Positions 1-6,301 of a stretch of 11,854 nt of DNA are shown here, one piece after another (the stretch's first letter is position 1; each line of letters starts with the position of its first letter). Made by a program: the position numbers and the translations under genes. The DNA comes from an uncultured Dialister sp. (GTDB lineage Bacteria > Bacillota > Negativicutes > Veillonellales > Dialisteraceae). The notes beneath the pieces were generated by a model. The model worked only from the letters and a program-made list of their open reading frames with translations. It made no database searches and had not been told where the DNA came from. The stretch spans positions 1 to 11,854 of the forward strand of contig NZ_UPZP01000073.1 in the NCBI RefSeq assembly GCF_900538805.1, read 5' to 3'.

Positions 1-724
1 GTAACTTTTTTCTAGATAGTCTTTGCCAGGCATGAGTAATATATGCTTGATTATTATACGCCACTCGATAGCCATTTTTCCATGCCCGCATACAATATTC
101 CACATCTTCTGGAGCATAGAAAATATTCTCATCTAGAAACCCTATTTTTTCTACAACTTTCACAGGTATCATCCAACATGCAGACATAAGATATCCCACA
201 TTTGTAATTGCATCCTTTTTGGGAACCTGCTCCATCTGCTCACCTTTCCTACGAAGGCTGGTTACAGGTAATGCTTTAAAAAGTTTCAGTTTAAATGTGG
301 GAATTCCTCTGCCTGAATTCTGTACCGTTCCATCCAGACCCTTCATAACAGGTCCAATAATTCCAATATCTTGATAGCTCTTTAGAGACTGCATTAGCGA
401 CTTCATAGCTTGTTCATTGACAACTGTATCAGAATCCAGAATACAAATATAAGAAGAATTCCGGCATGCTTTTTTTAATCCTATATTTCGAGAAATAGTT
501 GTTCCTTTATTATCCGGCAATGAAATAATTTCCAGTGCAGCATAATGAAGACTATGCTGTAATTTCTGCAATATGGATATTGTCCGGTCTTTAGAACCAT
601 TATCTATTACATAGATTTTGACCCGCATTGAAGTAATCTGATCAATTGAGTTCAAACAACGGGCTATATAATTTTGGGAATTCCATGTGAGAATTACAAA
701 AGATAAATCATAGATTTCTTCCAT
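1..724 (-). CDS. Family 2 glycosyltransferase, C-terminus beyond the window edge
   Basis: The frame is open from ATG at 724 to the left edge: 241 codons, no stop. The N-terminus has the GT-A nucleotide-binding start SFVILTWNSQNYI (residues 8-20), then IDNGSKD (40-46) and LDSDT (96-100), whose DSD is the metal/UDP-sugar-binding DxD-type motif. YAPEDVEYCMRAWKNGYRV (203-221) matches the conserved acidic motif plus GYRV of rhamnosyltransferase-like GT2 enzymes; E206/D207 would hold the catalytic base. The family moves a sugar from a nucleotide sugar to a lipid-linked or polysaccharide acceptor at the inner membrane face; donor and acceptor cannot be told from sequence. GTAAAGGAAG lies about 5 bases before the start, a good RBS. 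It is third in the minus-strand cluster after the sugar-phosphate transferase and the broken YdcF gene, 59 bases downstream of the latter. It is clearly AT-richer than the transferase, suggesting transfer with a variable cluster. Family members usually have about 290-320 residues, so perhaps 50-80 residues are missing. Confidence 0.9.
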   Translation of the reverse strand, partial: MEEIYDLSFVILTWNSQNYIARCLNSIDQITSMRVKIYVIDNGSKDRTISILQKLQHSLHYAALEIISLPDNKGTTISRNIGLKKACRNSSYICILDSDTVVNEQAMKSLMQSLKSYQDIGIIGPVMKGLDGTVQNSGRGIPTFKLKLFKALPVTSLRRKGEQMEQVPKKDAITNVGYLMSACWMIPVKVVEKIGFLDENIFYAPEDVEYCMRAWKNGYRVAYNNQAYITHAWQRLSRKKL

Positions 725-783
725 AATATCTTCCTTTACAATATTGATACCATAATCATATGTATCTTTCTAAGACTTTTGAT

Positions 784-1531
784 TCACTGCATGCCAACTT
801 TAATAGCAAAAATACCAAACCACTCCTTAAGAGCTACAGCAGAATCATTAAGATTATTGGCATCTGGCATAACAGCAAATATCGGTGAACCATGATGAAC
901 CAACTCACGACGATAGTTTGTAGGATAAACCAAAACATCAAGTCCTGCTCGTTTAAAGATCATAGCTGCTCTAGGCGCATGGACCGCTTCAGCAAGGAGG
1001 ATAGGATGAGTCCATTGATTTTCCCTACAGATAACAGCAGAATTCTTTGCGTTTTCCACAGTGTTTCTGCTGTTGAAATCCCCATAAAGTTTATCCCCCG
1101 GAATGCCTAGATTCTTGAACTCTCTCAGAGCTATATCTGTCTCAGAAATAGAATTACTAAAGGTAACCCCACCTGCCACGTTTTTTCTGGTAAAGCTCTG
1201 CAGTCACCAACATAGACCGTGACATAACCGGCGAAGGCTGCCCTGCTCCTCCCACACCAGGAACCCCAGAAAATGAACCGCGTCCAATCATCAGCAGTAC
1301 ATCTCCCGATACTTCCTCCTTATGCGGATAAATTCTCTCCAAAGAACCAGTCACAAAGTCCGCTCCTATACGTATAGAGAAAAAATAAAGCACTAAAATA
1401 ATTGATGTCAATGCCGGCTGATATTTCCAATGCTTTCTGTAACCATAAATATTAAATAGAATCAGTAAGAGAATAATTCCGCCTGGTGGAAGCAGAAAAC
1501 CATAAATAATCTGGATAAGAAAAAGTTTCAT
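784..1531 (-). pseudogene. YdcF/DUF218 (SanA/ElyC-like) membrane protein, frameshifted
   Basis: Two overlapping frames form one protein. Frame one (start 1531, 124 codons) has two hydrophobic segments (about residues 5-26 and 39-56), then DVLLMIGRGSFSGVPGVGG and PSPVMSRSMLVTAELYQKK, the N-terminal half of a DUF218 domain. Frame two continues from about 1185 down to 784 with AGGVTFSNSISETDIALREF, GIPGDKLYGDFNSRNTVENA and the HAPRA motif, the C-terminal half. The junction is an A6 run at 1189-1194 (minus reading CAG AAAAAA CGT GGC); a +1 shift restores the domain. The family spacing from LY to the (S/A)GG strand is usually about ten residues and only five remain here, so a 14-17 base deletion may be the cause rather than a homopolymer slip. 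The RBS AAAGGA lies 8 bases before ATG 1531. The family is membrane-anchored with an extracytoplasmic domain and affects envelope or polysaccharide metabolism; its reaction is not established. A sequencing error is possible. Confidence 0.75.
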
Positions 1532-1535
1532 TGTA

Positions 1536-1637
1536 CTATCCTTTTACGCTTACAGTCGATATGACAATTTTAAATATACCCTGGATATATATCTGCCACA
1601 AAACCATGCGACGAGTCAGCCCAATGTCTTTCACCAT
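1536..1637 (-). CDS. Possible 33-codon membrane peptide between the transferase and YdcF genes
   Basis: ATG at 1637 opens 33 codons ending in TAG at 1536-1538. The stop overlaps the RBS region of the next gene, compatible with translational coupling. The peptide begins MVKDIGLTRRMVLWQIY and has a hydrophobic stretch (about residues 12-29), so it could be a single-pass peptide or the remnant of a longer one. The start has no good RBS; a GGGG run is about 12 bases upstream. It begins four bases after the transferase stop. No family is recognised. It may simply be a chance frame in a 110-base spacer. Confidence 0.2.
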   Translation of the reverse strand: MVKDIGLTRRMVLWQIYIQGIFKIVISTVSVKG

Positions 1638-1641
1638 GCGT

Positions 1642-3081
1642 TCAATACGCCCCTTTATGGCTCAATACCACTGCCACGGTTCTCCACAGCAGTACCATAT
1701 CCAGCCAGACGCTCCAATTGTGGACGTACCAGCTGTCCATCTGGACTCTTTCGGGATAGTCTATATCGCTTCTGCCGCTGGTCTGCCACATGCCGGTGAT
1801 ACCGGGAAGGACGGAATAGTATTCTTTGATATATTTCCCATATCTTGGTACTTCTGCCTGTACGATAGGACGCGGTCCCACGAGGCTCATTTCCCCTTTC
1901 AGCACGTTCCAGAGCTGGGGCAGTTCGTCTAGGCTTGTTTTTCTAAGGAAGGCACCGCTCTTCGTAATGCGGGGATCATTTTTCAGCTTGAATTCCTTAT
2001 CCCATTCCGCCTTGGCTTCCGGGTCGGTGGCCAGGAGGTGTTCCAGCACTTCCTTCGAGTTCACGCACATGGAGCGGAATTTATAGCAGTTGAATTCCTT
2101 CCCATTTCTTCCTACCCGTCTATGTTTAAAGATGACGGGCCCCGGTGAGTCGTGGTAGACCCAGCAGGTGATAGCAAGGAGGATAGGTGAAATGAGAAGG
2201 CCGCCGCAGATGGTGGCGACGATATCGAAGAGGCGCTTCAGCATCTGGTTCCAGGGGCTGGCCAGGTTATTCCGGATATGGAGGACCATGATTTTCGCAT
2301 CGAAGAAGGATTCTGCGGTGACATTGGACATGGGGACGGCTACCAGGTTTGGAATGACGTCCACCTGCTTCACCAGGGACTGGGCGCGGTAAATCAGGCT
2401 GGACAGGTCGTCCTGGGGAAGGCCGGGCGCTGCAATCAGTACGGTGTGGACGCCGGTTTCCTGTATCACTTCTTCCATATTTCCAAAGCCCCCCAGCACA
2501 GGGAAACTATGGAGCATGGTATCTACAGGATGGCGGTCCTCCAGGAACCCCACCACCCGGTACCGCATGCCGGAGTCGTGAAGAATCTGCCGCACCACCA
2601 GCTCCGCCGTCTGCCCGGCGCCGACGATGAGCACGGGAATCTGGAAGGCCTTCACCTTTTTCATGGCTTTGCTGAGGATAACCCGGACAATGGCAAGGAG
2701 TACAAAGGCTATGACCACATAGGCCAGGACGAAGAACCGGGACACCTGTCCCGATACCTGGGCAAAGAACATGAGGATAATGGAAAGCACTGCCCCTTCC
2801 AGGCACGCAAAGAAAAGGCGCTCCACCATGCGGTAGATAAGCATGCGCCTTCCGTAAAGTCCGCTATAGAAAATAAAAAACATAAAAACCATGGGCAGCC
2901 AGAGAAAAAGGTAGGCCATGGAAAGGCGGAAGGTGTTGTAGGTCACCAGGCAGTTTCTCAGATACACCGCCAGTACCCCCGCCACCGCCAGAGCAGCATA
3001 GTCACCCAGGGCAAAAATAAGAGACGGTAAAAGTCTCCCGCCTGCGTCCTGTCTTGCTGCCTGTGTATAGTTACGATTCAT
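1642..3081 (-). CDS. wbaP: WbaP-type undecaprenyl-phosphate sugar-1-phosphate transferase (initiating transferase of capsule/EPS synthesis)
   Basis: With the ATG at 3081 the protein has 479 residues, the usual length of full WbaP-type enzymes. The N-terminal part has four membrane segments (about 17-41, 51-73, 86-107, 115-137). A CoA_binding-like Rossmann region follows (PVLIVGAGQTAE, about 149-160). The C-terminal catalytic domain opens with KRLFDIVATICGGLL (re-entrant helix), then GPVIFKHRRVGRNGKEF and YKFRSM, and ends with LRKTSLDELPQLWNVLKGEM and SLVGPRP (379-405), where D385-E386 is the conserved acidic pair. The C-terminus KGAY is typical. The family moves hexose-1-phosphate (often galactose-1-P) from the UDP-sugar to undecaprenyl phosphate at the inner face of the membrane, the first step of repeat-unit assembly. 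A frame extension to ATG 3135 exists, but the -10 box lies directly before it, and GGGGGA lies just before ATG 3081, so 3081 is preferred. Substrate is inferred only from the nearby galE. Confidence 0.92.
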   Translation of the reverse strand: MNRNYTQAARQDAGGRLLPSLIFALGDYAALAVAGVLAVYLRNCLVTYNTFRLSMAYLFLWLPMVFMFFIFYSGLYGRRMLIYRMVERLFFACLEGAVLSIILMFFAQVSGQVSRFFVLAYVVIAFVLLAIVRVILSKAMKKVKAFQIPVLIVGAGQTAELVVRQILHDSGMRYRVVGFLEDRHPVDTMLHSFPVLGGFGNMEEVIQETGVHTVLIAAPGLPQDDLSSLIYRAQSLVKQVDVIPNLVAVPMSNVTAESFFDAKIMVLHIRNNLASPWNQMLKRLFDIVATICGGLLISPILLAITCWVYHDSPGPVIFKHRRVGRNGKEFNCYKFRSMCVNSKEVLEHLLATDPEAKAEWDKEFKLKNDPRITKSGAFLRKTSLDELPQLWNVLKGEMSLVGPRPIVQAEVPRYGKYIKEYYSVLPGITGMWQTSGRSDIDYPERVQMDSWYVHNWSVWLDMVLLWRTVAVVLSHKGAY

Positions 3082-3137
3082 AAATCCCCCGGATAGTTCA
3101 GATAAATCCTTTTGTTTTATATGTGTGTTATTCATGT

Positions 3138-3146
3138 ATTATAGCA
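3138..3146 (-). promoter_or_regulatory. Extended -10 promoter of the polysaccharide cluster
   Basis: On the minus strand the sequence reads TGCTATAAT, a perfect extended -10 (TGn + TATAAT). There is no convincing -35 at 17 bases, which extended -10 promoters tolerate. Transcription would start near 3131, giving a leader of about 50 bases before ATG 3081. Confidence 0.65.
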
Positions 3147-3168
3147 CAGATGAGAGAGTGGGAGAATA

Positions 3169-3187
3169 GAGATTTGAGATTTGAGGG
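3169..3187. repeat. Heptamer tract GAGATTT
   Basis: Short run of the 7-bp unit AGATTTG/GATTTGA (about 2.5 units). The same heptamer recurs at 3322-3350, 3794-3808, 5817-5845 and 6041-6082. Confidence 0.7.
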
Positions 3188-3200
3188 TTTCCCCTATATA

Positions 3201-3320
3201 TTGTGCCACCGCTTGCGGGGTGGCAAGGGAACACGATTCGTAGGGGAGTGCTAGCGACCTGAGAATCGTGTGACACGCTTCCCAGCGGGGCAAAGGTGGT
3301 ACGAAGTACCAAAGGGGGAA
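3201..3320 (+). repeat. Structured repeat: GC hairpin, 41-nt covarying hairpin, GGTAC triloop hairpin
   Basis: Three consecutive stems. First, TGCCACC pairs with GGTGGCA around GCTTGCGG. Second, the 41-nt hairpin 3231-3271 has the 9-bp stem ACACGATTC/GAATCGTGT around a 23-nt loop of form GTARGGGAG-N5-GCGACCTGA. Third, TGGTAC-GAA-GTACCA lies at 3297-3311. The first and third also occur near 4580-4620, 5848-5888 and 10404-10446. The second recurs at 4281-4320 (minus), 6716-6756 and 11799-11839. Confidence 0.8.
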
Positions 3321-3321
3321 T

Positions 3322-3402
3322 GAGAGAGATTTGAGGTTTGAGGTTTGAGGAGGTAGAGACAATCAGAGGAGAGACGTCAGACGGTCAGACTTCAGACTGA
3401 CA
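3322..3402. repeat. Heptamer tracts GATTTGAG then TCAGACx
   Basis: Units of TTTGAGG/GATTTGA (3322-3350) are followed by units built on TCAGAC (3371-3400) with a period of 7, once 8. The same TCAGAC tracts lie at 3829-3852, 5910-5934 and 10483-10506, each just before the same downstream module. Confidence 0.65.
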
Positions 3403-3451
3403 TTGCGGCGGGAAACGTAACGCCTACTTGCGACGGGCAGCATGGTGCCAG

Positions 3452-3479
3452 GAGATTTCTCGACTCCGCTCGAAATGAC
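3452..3479 (+). repeat. 28-bp palindromic repeat, copy A1
   Basis: Pattern GAGATTTC-tcgactccgctc-GAAATGAC, with arms ATTTC/GAAAT. Ten related copies occur in the window; this one is identical to the copy at 10558-10585, as are many flanking bases. Confidence 0.85.
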
Positions 3480-3503
3480 AGGGCGTTTTGCGACAGTACT
3501 TAG

Positions 3504-3632
3504 CCTCCTTCCCTAGGCAGAAGTCCTGCAGAGGACTTCTGAGCCGGGCTAATATGTGAGCATAGCCTGCACACAAAGCGAACACCTTAAAGCCCGGCCA
3601 GCAGGTGGCGCCGTCAGGCGACGGAAGATAGG
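3504..3632 (-). repeat. Double-hairpin repeat with an expanded first hairpin (copy D4)
   Basis: The 3487-3517 stretch is identical to 10593-10623, and the sequences meet again at AGGTGGCGCCGT (3603). Between them this copy has about 85 extra bases forming two perfect stems: AGAAGTCCT/AGGACTTCT (3519-3540) and GCCGGGCT/AGCCCGGC (3543-3598). The second conserved hairpin CGCC-GTCA-GGCG is at 3609-3620, and the terminal GATAGG at 3627-3632. It faces copy D1 in inverted orientation. Confidence 0.65.
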
Positions 3633-3661
3633 AGCGTCAGTTCTGTGCCAATTTTTTCGGA

Positions 3662-3706
3662 CCTATCCTTAGCCCTATCGGGCAGCTCCTTCCTGGGGAA
3701 GGAGCC
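3662..3706 (+). repeat. Double-hairpin repeat, copy D1
   Basis: CCTATCC is followed by GCCC-TATC-GGGC and then by a 9-bp stem GCTCCTTCC-TGG-GGAAGGAGC. Copies at 6092-6135 (plus) and 10610-10657 (minus) keep the same order with different but complementary stem bases. Confidence 0.75.
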
Positions 3707-3758
3707 TACGTTACGTTCTATGCTGTCGGGGCATGGGAGTGGAGCAGCATGGTGCCGG

Positions 3759-3786
3759 GGGATTTCTCGACTCCGCTCGAAATGAC
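3759..3786 (+). repeat. 28-bp palindromic repeat, copy A2
   Basis: Same core as A1 with arms ATTTC/GAAAT; the leading GAG is GGG here. It is preceded by AGCAGCATGGTGCC, the common left neighbour of this repeat, and followed by heptamer tracts. Confidence 0.8.
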
Positions 3787-4149
3787 AGAGGGGAAGAGAT
3801 TTGAGGTTGCAGATGCAATCAGACGGGAGACGTCAGACTTTCAGACTTCAGAAGGGCCCTTCGGGCCTGCGGTGGGTGGCCTTCACAATCATATATCGCC
3901 GCCTCTTTTGATAAAGCCATACAACCGCGCCCTTGGCATCGGTCGGGCAATTCATAGGAAGGTCCTTTTATGTGCAGGCTAAGGACCAACTTTGCCCGAC
4001 TTGGAGACCCTCTGCAGGGTCTCCACAAAGGGAAAACATGCCAACCAGGCTGCGCCTGATGGAAATGCACCCCTATCTCCGCTTCGCGGTACTTCCACCC
4101 GGAGGGGGAAGTCTACTCGCCGCTCAGCTTTAGGACTCATAAGCATCAC

Positions 4150-4189
4150 AAAGTATAGAGCCGCTAGAAAAAGTATAGAGCCGGTAAAT
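4150..4189. repeat. Tandem 20-bp direct repeat
   Basis: AAAGTATAGAGCCG followed by CTAGAA, then repeated with GTAAAT: two units with a period of exactly 20 bases. No gene context explains it. Confidence 0.6.
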
Positions 4190-4280
4190 CTGCCCCTCCG
4201 GGTGCACAGCGAACACATTTTGAAGAAGCGTCAGCGACGCGCAAAATTTAGTGAGTCGTTTCTCCACGGGAAAGCATGTC

Positions 4281-4320
4281 ACTGGATTCTCAGGTCGCGT
4301 GGCTCCCCTACGAATCCAGT
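4281..4320 (-). repeat. 41-nt covarying hairpin, minus-strand copy
   Basis: Read on the minus strand, the stem ACTGGATTC/GAATCCAGT is perfect over 9 bp, with loop GTAGGGGAG-N4-GCGACCTGA (22 nt). It is followed by TTTCCCGTGGAGA, as at 6773-6776. Stem bases differ from the other copies yet stay fully paired. Confidence 0.8.
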
Positions 4321-4361
4321 TCCTTTGCCAACCTTTAGGTGGAAGACGCCGCCACAGGTGG

Positions 4362-4482
4362 CAGAAGGGGTGCATTTCCCACGGGCAAAGCCCGGTTGTA
4401 AGGTTTTCCCTTCGCCCTCTGCGGCGGTTTTGATGGTTTTATTATAAGAGGCGCCTTTTTTTATTTCACTGGCGCCCTCCTT
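4362..4482 (+). repeat. Long multi-stem repeat, copy 1
   Basis: Shares with 4620-4738 and 6786-6906 the series GGTGCATTTC, CGGGC(A/G)AAG, CTTCGCCC, then TTGAAGG or TTGATGG, TTTTAT and a stem. Here the last stem is GGCGCC (4450-4455) with GGCGCC (4471-4476) around a T-rich loop. Confidence 0.75.
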
Positions 4483-4530
4483 CCTGCCGACTTGTATTTA
4501 ATGCCTATTCCCTCACTTACTGCTTGCCCC

Positions 4531-4557
4531 GAGATCCTTCACTGCGTTCAGAATGAC
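4531..4557 (+). repeat. 27-bp palindromic repeat, copy B1
   Basis: GAGATCCTTCACTGCGTTC followed by AGAATGAC. Related to the 28-bp A form, with different arms. It follows the long multi-stem repeat, as B2 does at 6911. Confidence 0.8.
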
Positions 4558-4619
4558 GGGTCCGGCAAGAAGGTTTTATTGTCCCACCACTCGCAGGCGG
4601 GAAGGTGGTACGCAGTACC

Positions 4620-4738
4620 AAGGAGGTGCATTTCCAACGGGCGAAGACCGGTTGTGCGGGTCTCACTTCGCCCCTTGGGGCGCTTTTGAAGGTTTTATCA
4701 TAAGAGGCGCCTTTTTTATTTTACAGACGCCCACCTTC
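4620..4738 (+). repeat. Long multi-stem repeat, copy 2
   Basis: Perfect stem GGGCGAAG (4639-4646) with CTTCGCCC (4666-4673). The last stem is GGCGCC (4706-4711) with GACGCC (4726-4731), one mismatch. It is preceded at 4606-4620 by TGGTAC-GCA-GTACCA. Confidence 0.75.
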
Positions 4739-4747
4739 CCCATATTA

Positions 4748-4783
4748 AAAAGACGCCCTTCCATTCCAGAAAGAGTGTCTTTT
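4748..4783 (-). terminator. Probable intrinsic terminator of galE
   Basis: On the minus strand AAGACAC and CTTTC pair with GGAAG and GCGTCTT around a TGGAAT loop, followed by TTTTTAAT. One A:C mismatch is present. It starts 10 bases after the galE stop. The plus strand also ends in TTTT, so it may work both ways. Confidence 0.6.
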
Positions 4784-4792
4784 GATTTCATT

Positions 4793-5716
4793 TCATTGCT
4801 TTTGGAAGTATTCATAGGTCCGTTTCAGTCCTTCTTCCAGGGATACTTCCGGAATCCAGTGGAGGTTTTTTACTGCTTTTTCGTTGGAGAGGGAGGAGCG
4901 GTAGATGTCTCCTTCTCTCACGGGGCCGTAGGATGGAGTGATTTGTTTGCCTGTAATTTTGGAGAGAATGGTGACCAGGTCTTTCAGGCTGATTTCGGTC
5001 TGGGTGCTGAGGTTGTAGCAGGTGTCTGCGTTTTCGGTGGTAAGCGCCAGGCGAATGCCCCGGGCGATGTCGCCGGCGTAGACGAAGTCTCTGGTCTGTT
5101 TCCCGTTTCCGAAAATGGTAATGCCTTTGCCCTGGGCAAGACGTTTGGCGAAGATGCTGATGACGCCGCCTTCTCCCCCGTCGCCCTGCCGTTCTCCGTA
5201 TACGTTGGCAAAGCGGAGGACCACGTAGTGGATACCGAAGGCGAGATGGTAGAGGGCCAGGTATTTTTCCACGGTCATTTTGGTAAGGCCGTAGAAGGAA
5301 AGGGGAATCTGGGGGAGCGTCTCCTGGACGGGCAGTGCTTTTTCATCCACGTCGCCGTAGGTGGCGGCGGAGGAGGAGAAGATGACCCGCTGTACGCCGT
5401 ATTTCCTGCAGCATTCCAGAATGTGAACGGTACCGGCAATGTTCTGGTACATATCATTCTGCGGGTCCGTCATGGAGTCGCTGACCAGGGTCTGTGCCGC
5501 CAGATGGACCACCGCGTCGAAATGTTCTTCGCGGAAGAGGTCTTCCACTCTTTCATCATGGGTATCCATCACTTCCAGCCGGGCGTCTTTGGGAAGGTTT
5601 TCCCAAAGGCCTGTGGAGAGGTTGTCCAGGGAAATGACGTCATCCCCTGCTTCCATGAGCTGGCGTACCAAGTGGGAACCAATAAAGCCGGCGCCGCCGG
5701 TAACGAGAATTTTCAT
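4793..5716 (-). CDS. galE: GalE-like NAD-dependent UDP-hexose 4-epimerase (extended SDR)
   Basis: The 307-residue protein opens with MKILVTGGAGFIGSHL, the Rossmann GGxGxxG NAD motif (7-13), with D31 after beta-2 to bind the adenosine ribose. VIFSSSAATYG (111-121) carries the catalytic Ser (S116), and FYGLTK gives the Y142-x3-K146 pair. RFANVYGERQ and the later TRDFVYAGDIA are typical of sugar-nucleotide epimerases. The reaction is reversible inversion at C4 of a UDP-hexose (UDP-Glc/UDP-Gal, or the N-acetyl forms) in the cytosol. It is shorter than E. coli GalE (338) but in the range of Gram-positive epimerases; substrate range is not readable. RBS AAAGGTG is 6 bases before ATG. It stands alone, with its own terminator, 1.6 kb downstream of the WbaP-type gene on the same strand. 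UDP-galactose would be a fitting substrate for that enzyme (inference). Confidence 0.88.
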   Translation of the reverse strand: MKILVTGGAGFIGSHLVRQLMEAGDDVISLDNLSTGLWENLPKDARLEVMDTHDERVEDLFREEHFDAVVHLAAQTLVSDSMTDPQNDMYQNIAGTVHILECCRKYGVQRVIFSSSAATYGDVDEKALPVQETLPQIPLSFYGLTKMTVEKYLALYHLAFGIHYVVLRFANVYGERQGDGGEGGVISIFAKRLAQGKGITIFGNGKQTRDFVYAGDIARGIRLALTTENADTCYNLSTQTEISLKDLVTILSKITGKQITPSYGPVREGDIYRSSLSNEKAVKNLHWIPEVSLEEGLKRTYEYFQKQ

Positions 5717-5761
5717 AATTTCACCTTTTTCTATAGGAAAATATATCTGCGTTGCTTTTTT

Positions 5762-5767
5762 ATTATA
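5762..5767 (-). promoter_or_regulatory. Candidate -10 box for galE
   Basis: TATAAT on the minus strand, 46 bases before the galE ATG, in the only AT-rich gap before the repeat island. There is no good -35 at the right spacing, so support is weak. Confidence 0.35.
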
Positions 5768-5873
5768 TTAACACATTTTCAAAAGGATAGTGGTAAAGGA
5801 ATGATAAATTCTTGGTAGAGATTTGAGGTTTGAGATTTGAGGGTTTGTTGTGCCACCGCTTGCGGGGGAAAGG

Positions 5874-5888
5874 TGGTACGAAGTACCA
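5874..5888 (+). repeat. GGTAC triloop hairpin
   Basis: TGGTAC-GAA-GTACCA, six pairs. The same hairpin is at 3297-3311 and 10432-10446, and with GCA as loop at 4606-4620. Each copy follows a CCACCGCTTGCGG-type stem. Confidence 0.75.
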
Positions 5889-5992
5889 AAGGGGGAGACG
5901 GTGCTAGCCGTCAGACGGTCAGACTTCAGACGTTAGATTGGCAGTGTGCCTTGCAAGGTATCTCCCACTTACGGCGGAAGCCATGGTGGCGG

Positions 5993-6030
5993 GAGATTTC
6001 TCCACTCCGCTTCGCTGCGGTCGGAATGAC
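5993..6030 (+). repeat. 38-bp long form of the palindromic repeat, copy A3
   Basis: Starts GAGATTTC and ends CGGAATGAC like the A form, but the centre carries 10 extra bases that extend the dyad (TCCGCTTCGCTGCGGT). Confidence 0.75.
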
Positions 6031-6040
6031 AGGGAGGAAG

Positions 6041-6082
6041 AGATTTGAGATTTGAGATTTGAGATTTGAGGGTTGAGATTTG
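6041..6082. repeat. Six-unit heptamer array (AGATTTG)n
   Basis: Six consecutive 7-bp units; five are exact AGATTTG and the fifth is AGGGTTG. Clearest example of this heptamer in the window. Confidence 0.9.
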
Positions 6083-6091
6083 AGTCTCGGA

Positions 6092-6135
6092 CCTATCCTC
6101 AGCCCTATCGGGCAGCTCCTTTCTGAGGAAGGAGC
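6092..6135 (+). repeat. Double-hairpin repeat, copy D2
   Basis: CCTATCC, GCCC-TATC-GGGC, then GCTCCTTTC-TGA-GGAAGGAGC (one T-G pair). Same orientation as D1. Confidence 0.75.
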
Positions 6136-6189
6136 CTGACATTGCGGCGGGAAACGTATCCCCACTTACGGCGGGCAGCATAGTGCGGG

Positions 6190-6227
6190 AAGATTTCTCG
6201 ACTCCGCTTCGCTCCGCTCGAAATGAC
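6190..6227 (+). repeat. 38-bp long form of the palindromic repeat, copy A4
   Basis: AAGATTTC ... GAAATGAC, with a central insertion TTCGCTCCGC that repeats the CTCCGC core and lengthens the dyad. Confidence 0.75.
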
Positions 6228-6301
6228 AATAGGGCCCGCTGCGGCCCAGGTTCAGAGGGTTCAAAAGGGTTCAAAGAGCAGGAAAAGGTTCTGAAGTTTG
6301 A

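Larger units (their letters stand above)
3147..4747. other. Repeat island 1: 1.6 kb without a convincing gene
   Basis: No frame here has an RBS, recognisable domain or natural composition; the open frames (for example 3992-4447 plus) run across hairpin repeats and give low-complexity translations. The island holds heptamer tracts, two copies of the 28-bp palindrome and one 27-bp copy, two copies of the 41-nt covarying hairpin, two double-hairpin elements facing each other, and two copies of the long multi-stem unit. Each is listed separately. Reading both strands, I see no RNA gene of a known class. Confidence 0.7.

Noticed and set aside
2278..3030. 250-codon plus-strand open frame
   Set aside because: Antisense shadow of the sugar transferase, His-rich and without an RBS.
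3992..4447. 151-codon plus-strand open frame
   Set aside because: Crosses the 41-nt hairpin and the multi-stem repeat; no RBS, and the composition follows the repeats.
3147..4747. tRNA, rRNA or known small RNA in the long gap
   Set aside because: No cloverleaf, TTC-loop consensus or conserved rRNA segment was recognised; the stems belong to repeat families.
3147..4747. Insertion sequence with transposase
   Set aside because: No transposase-like frame in this or the other islands; at most non-autonomous remnants.
4553..5818. 421-codon plus-strand open frame
   Set aside because: It is antisense to galE, has no domain or RBS, and its translation is a mirror of galE codon bias.
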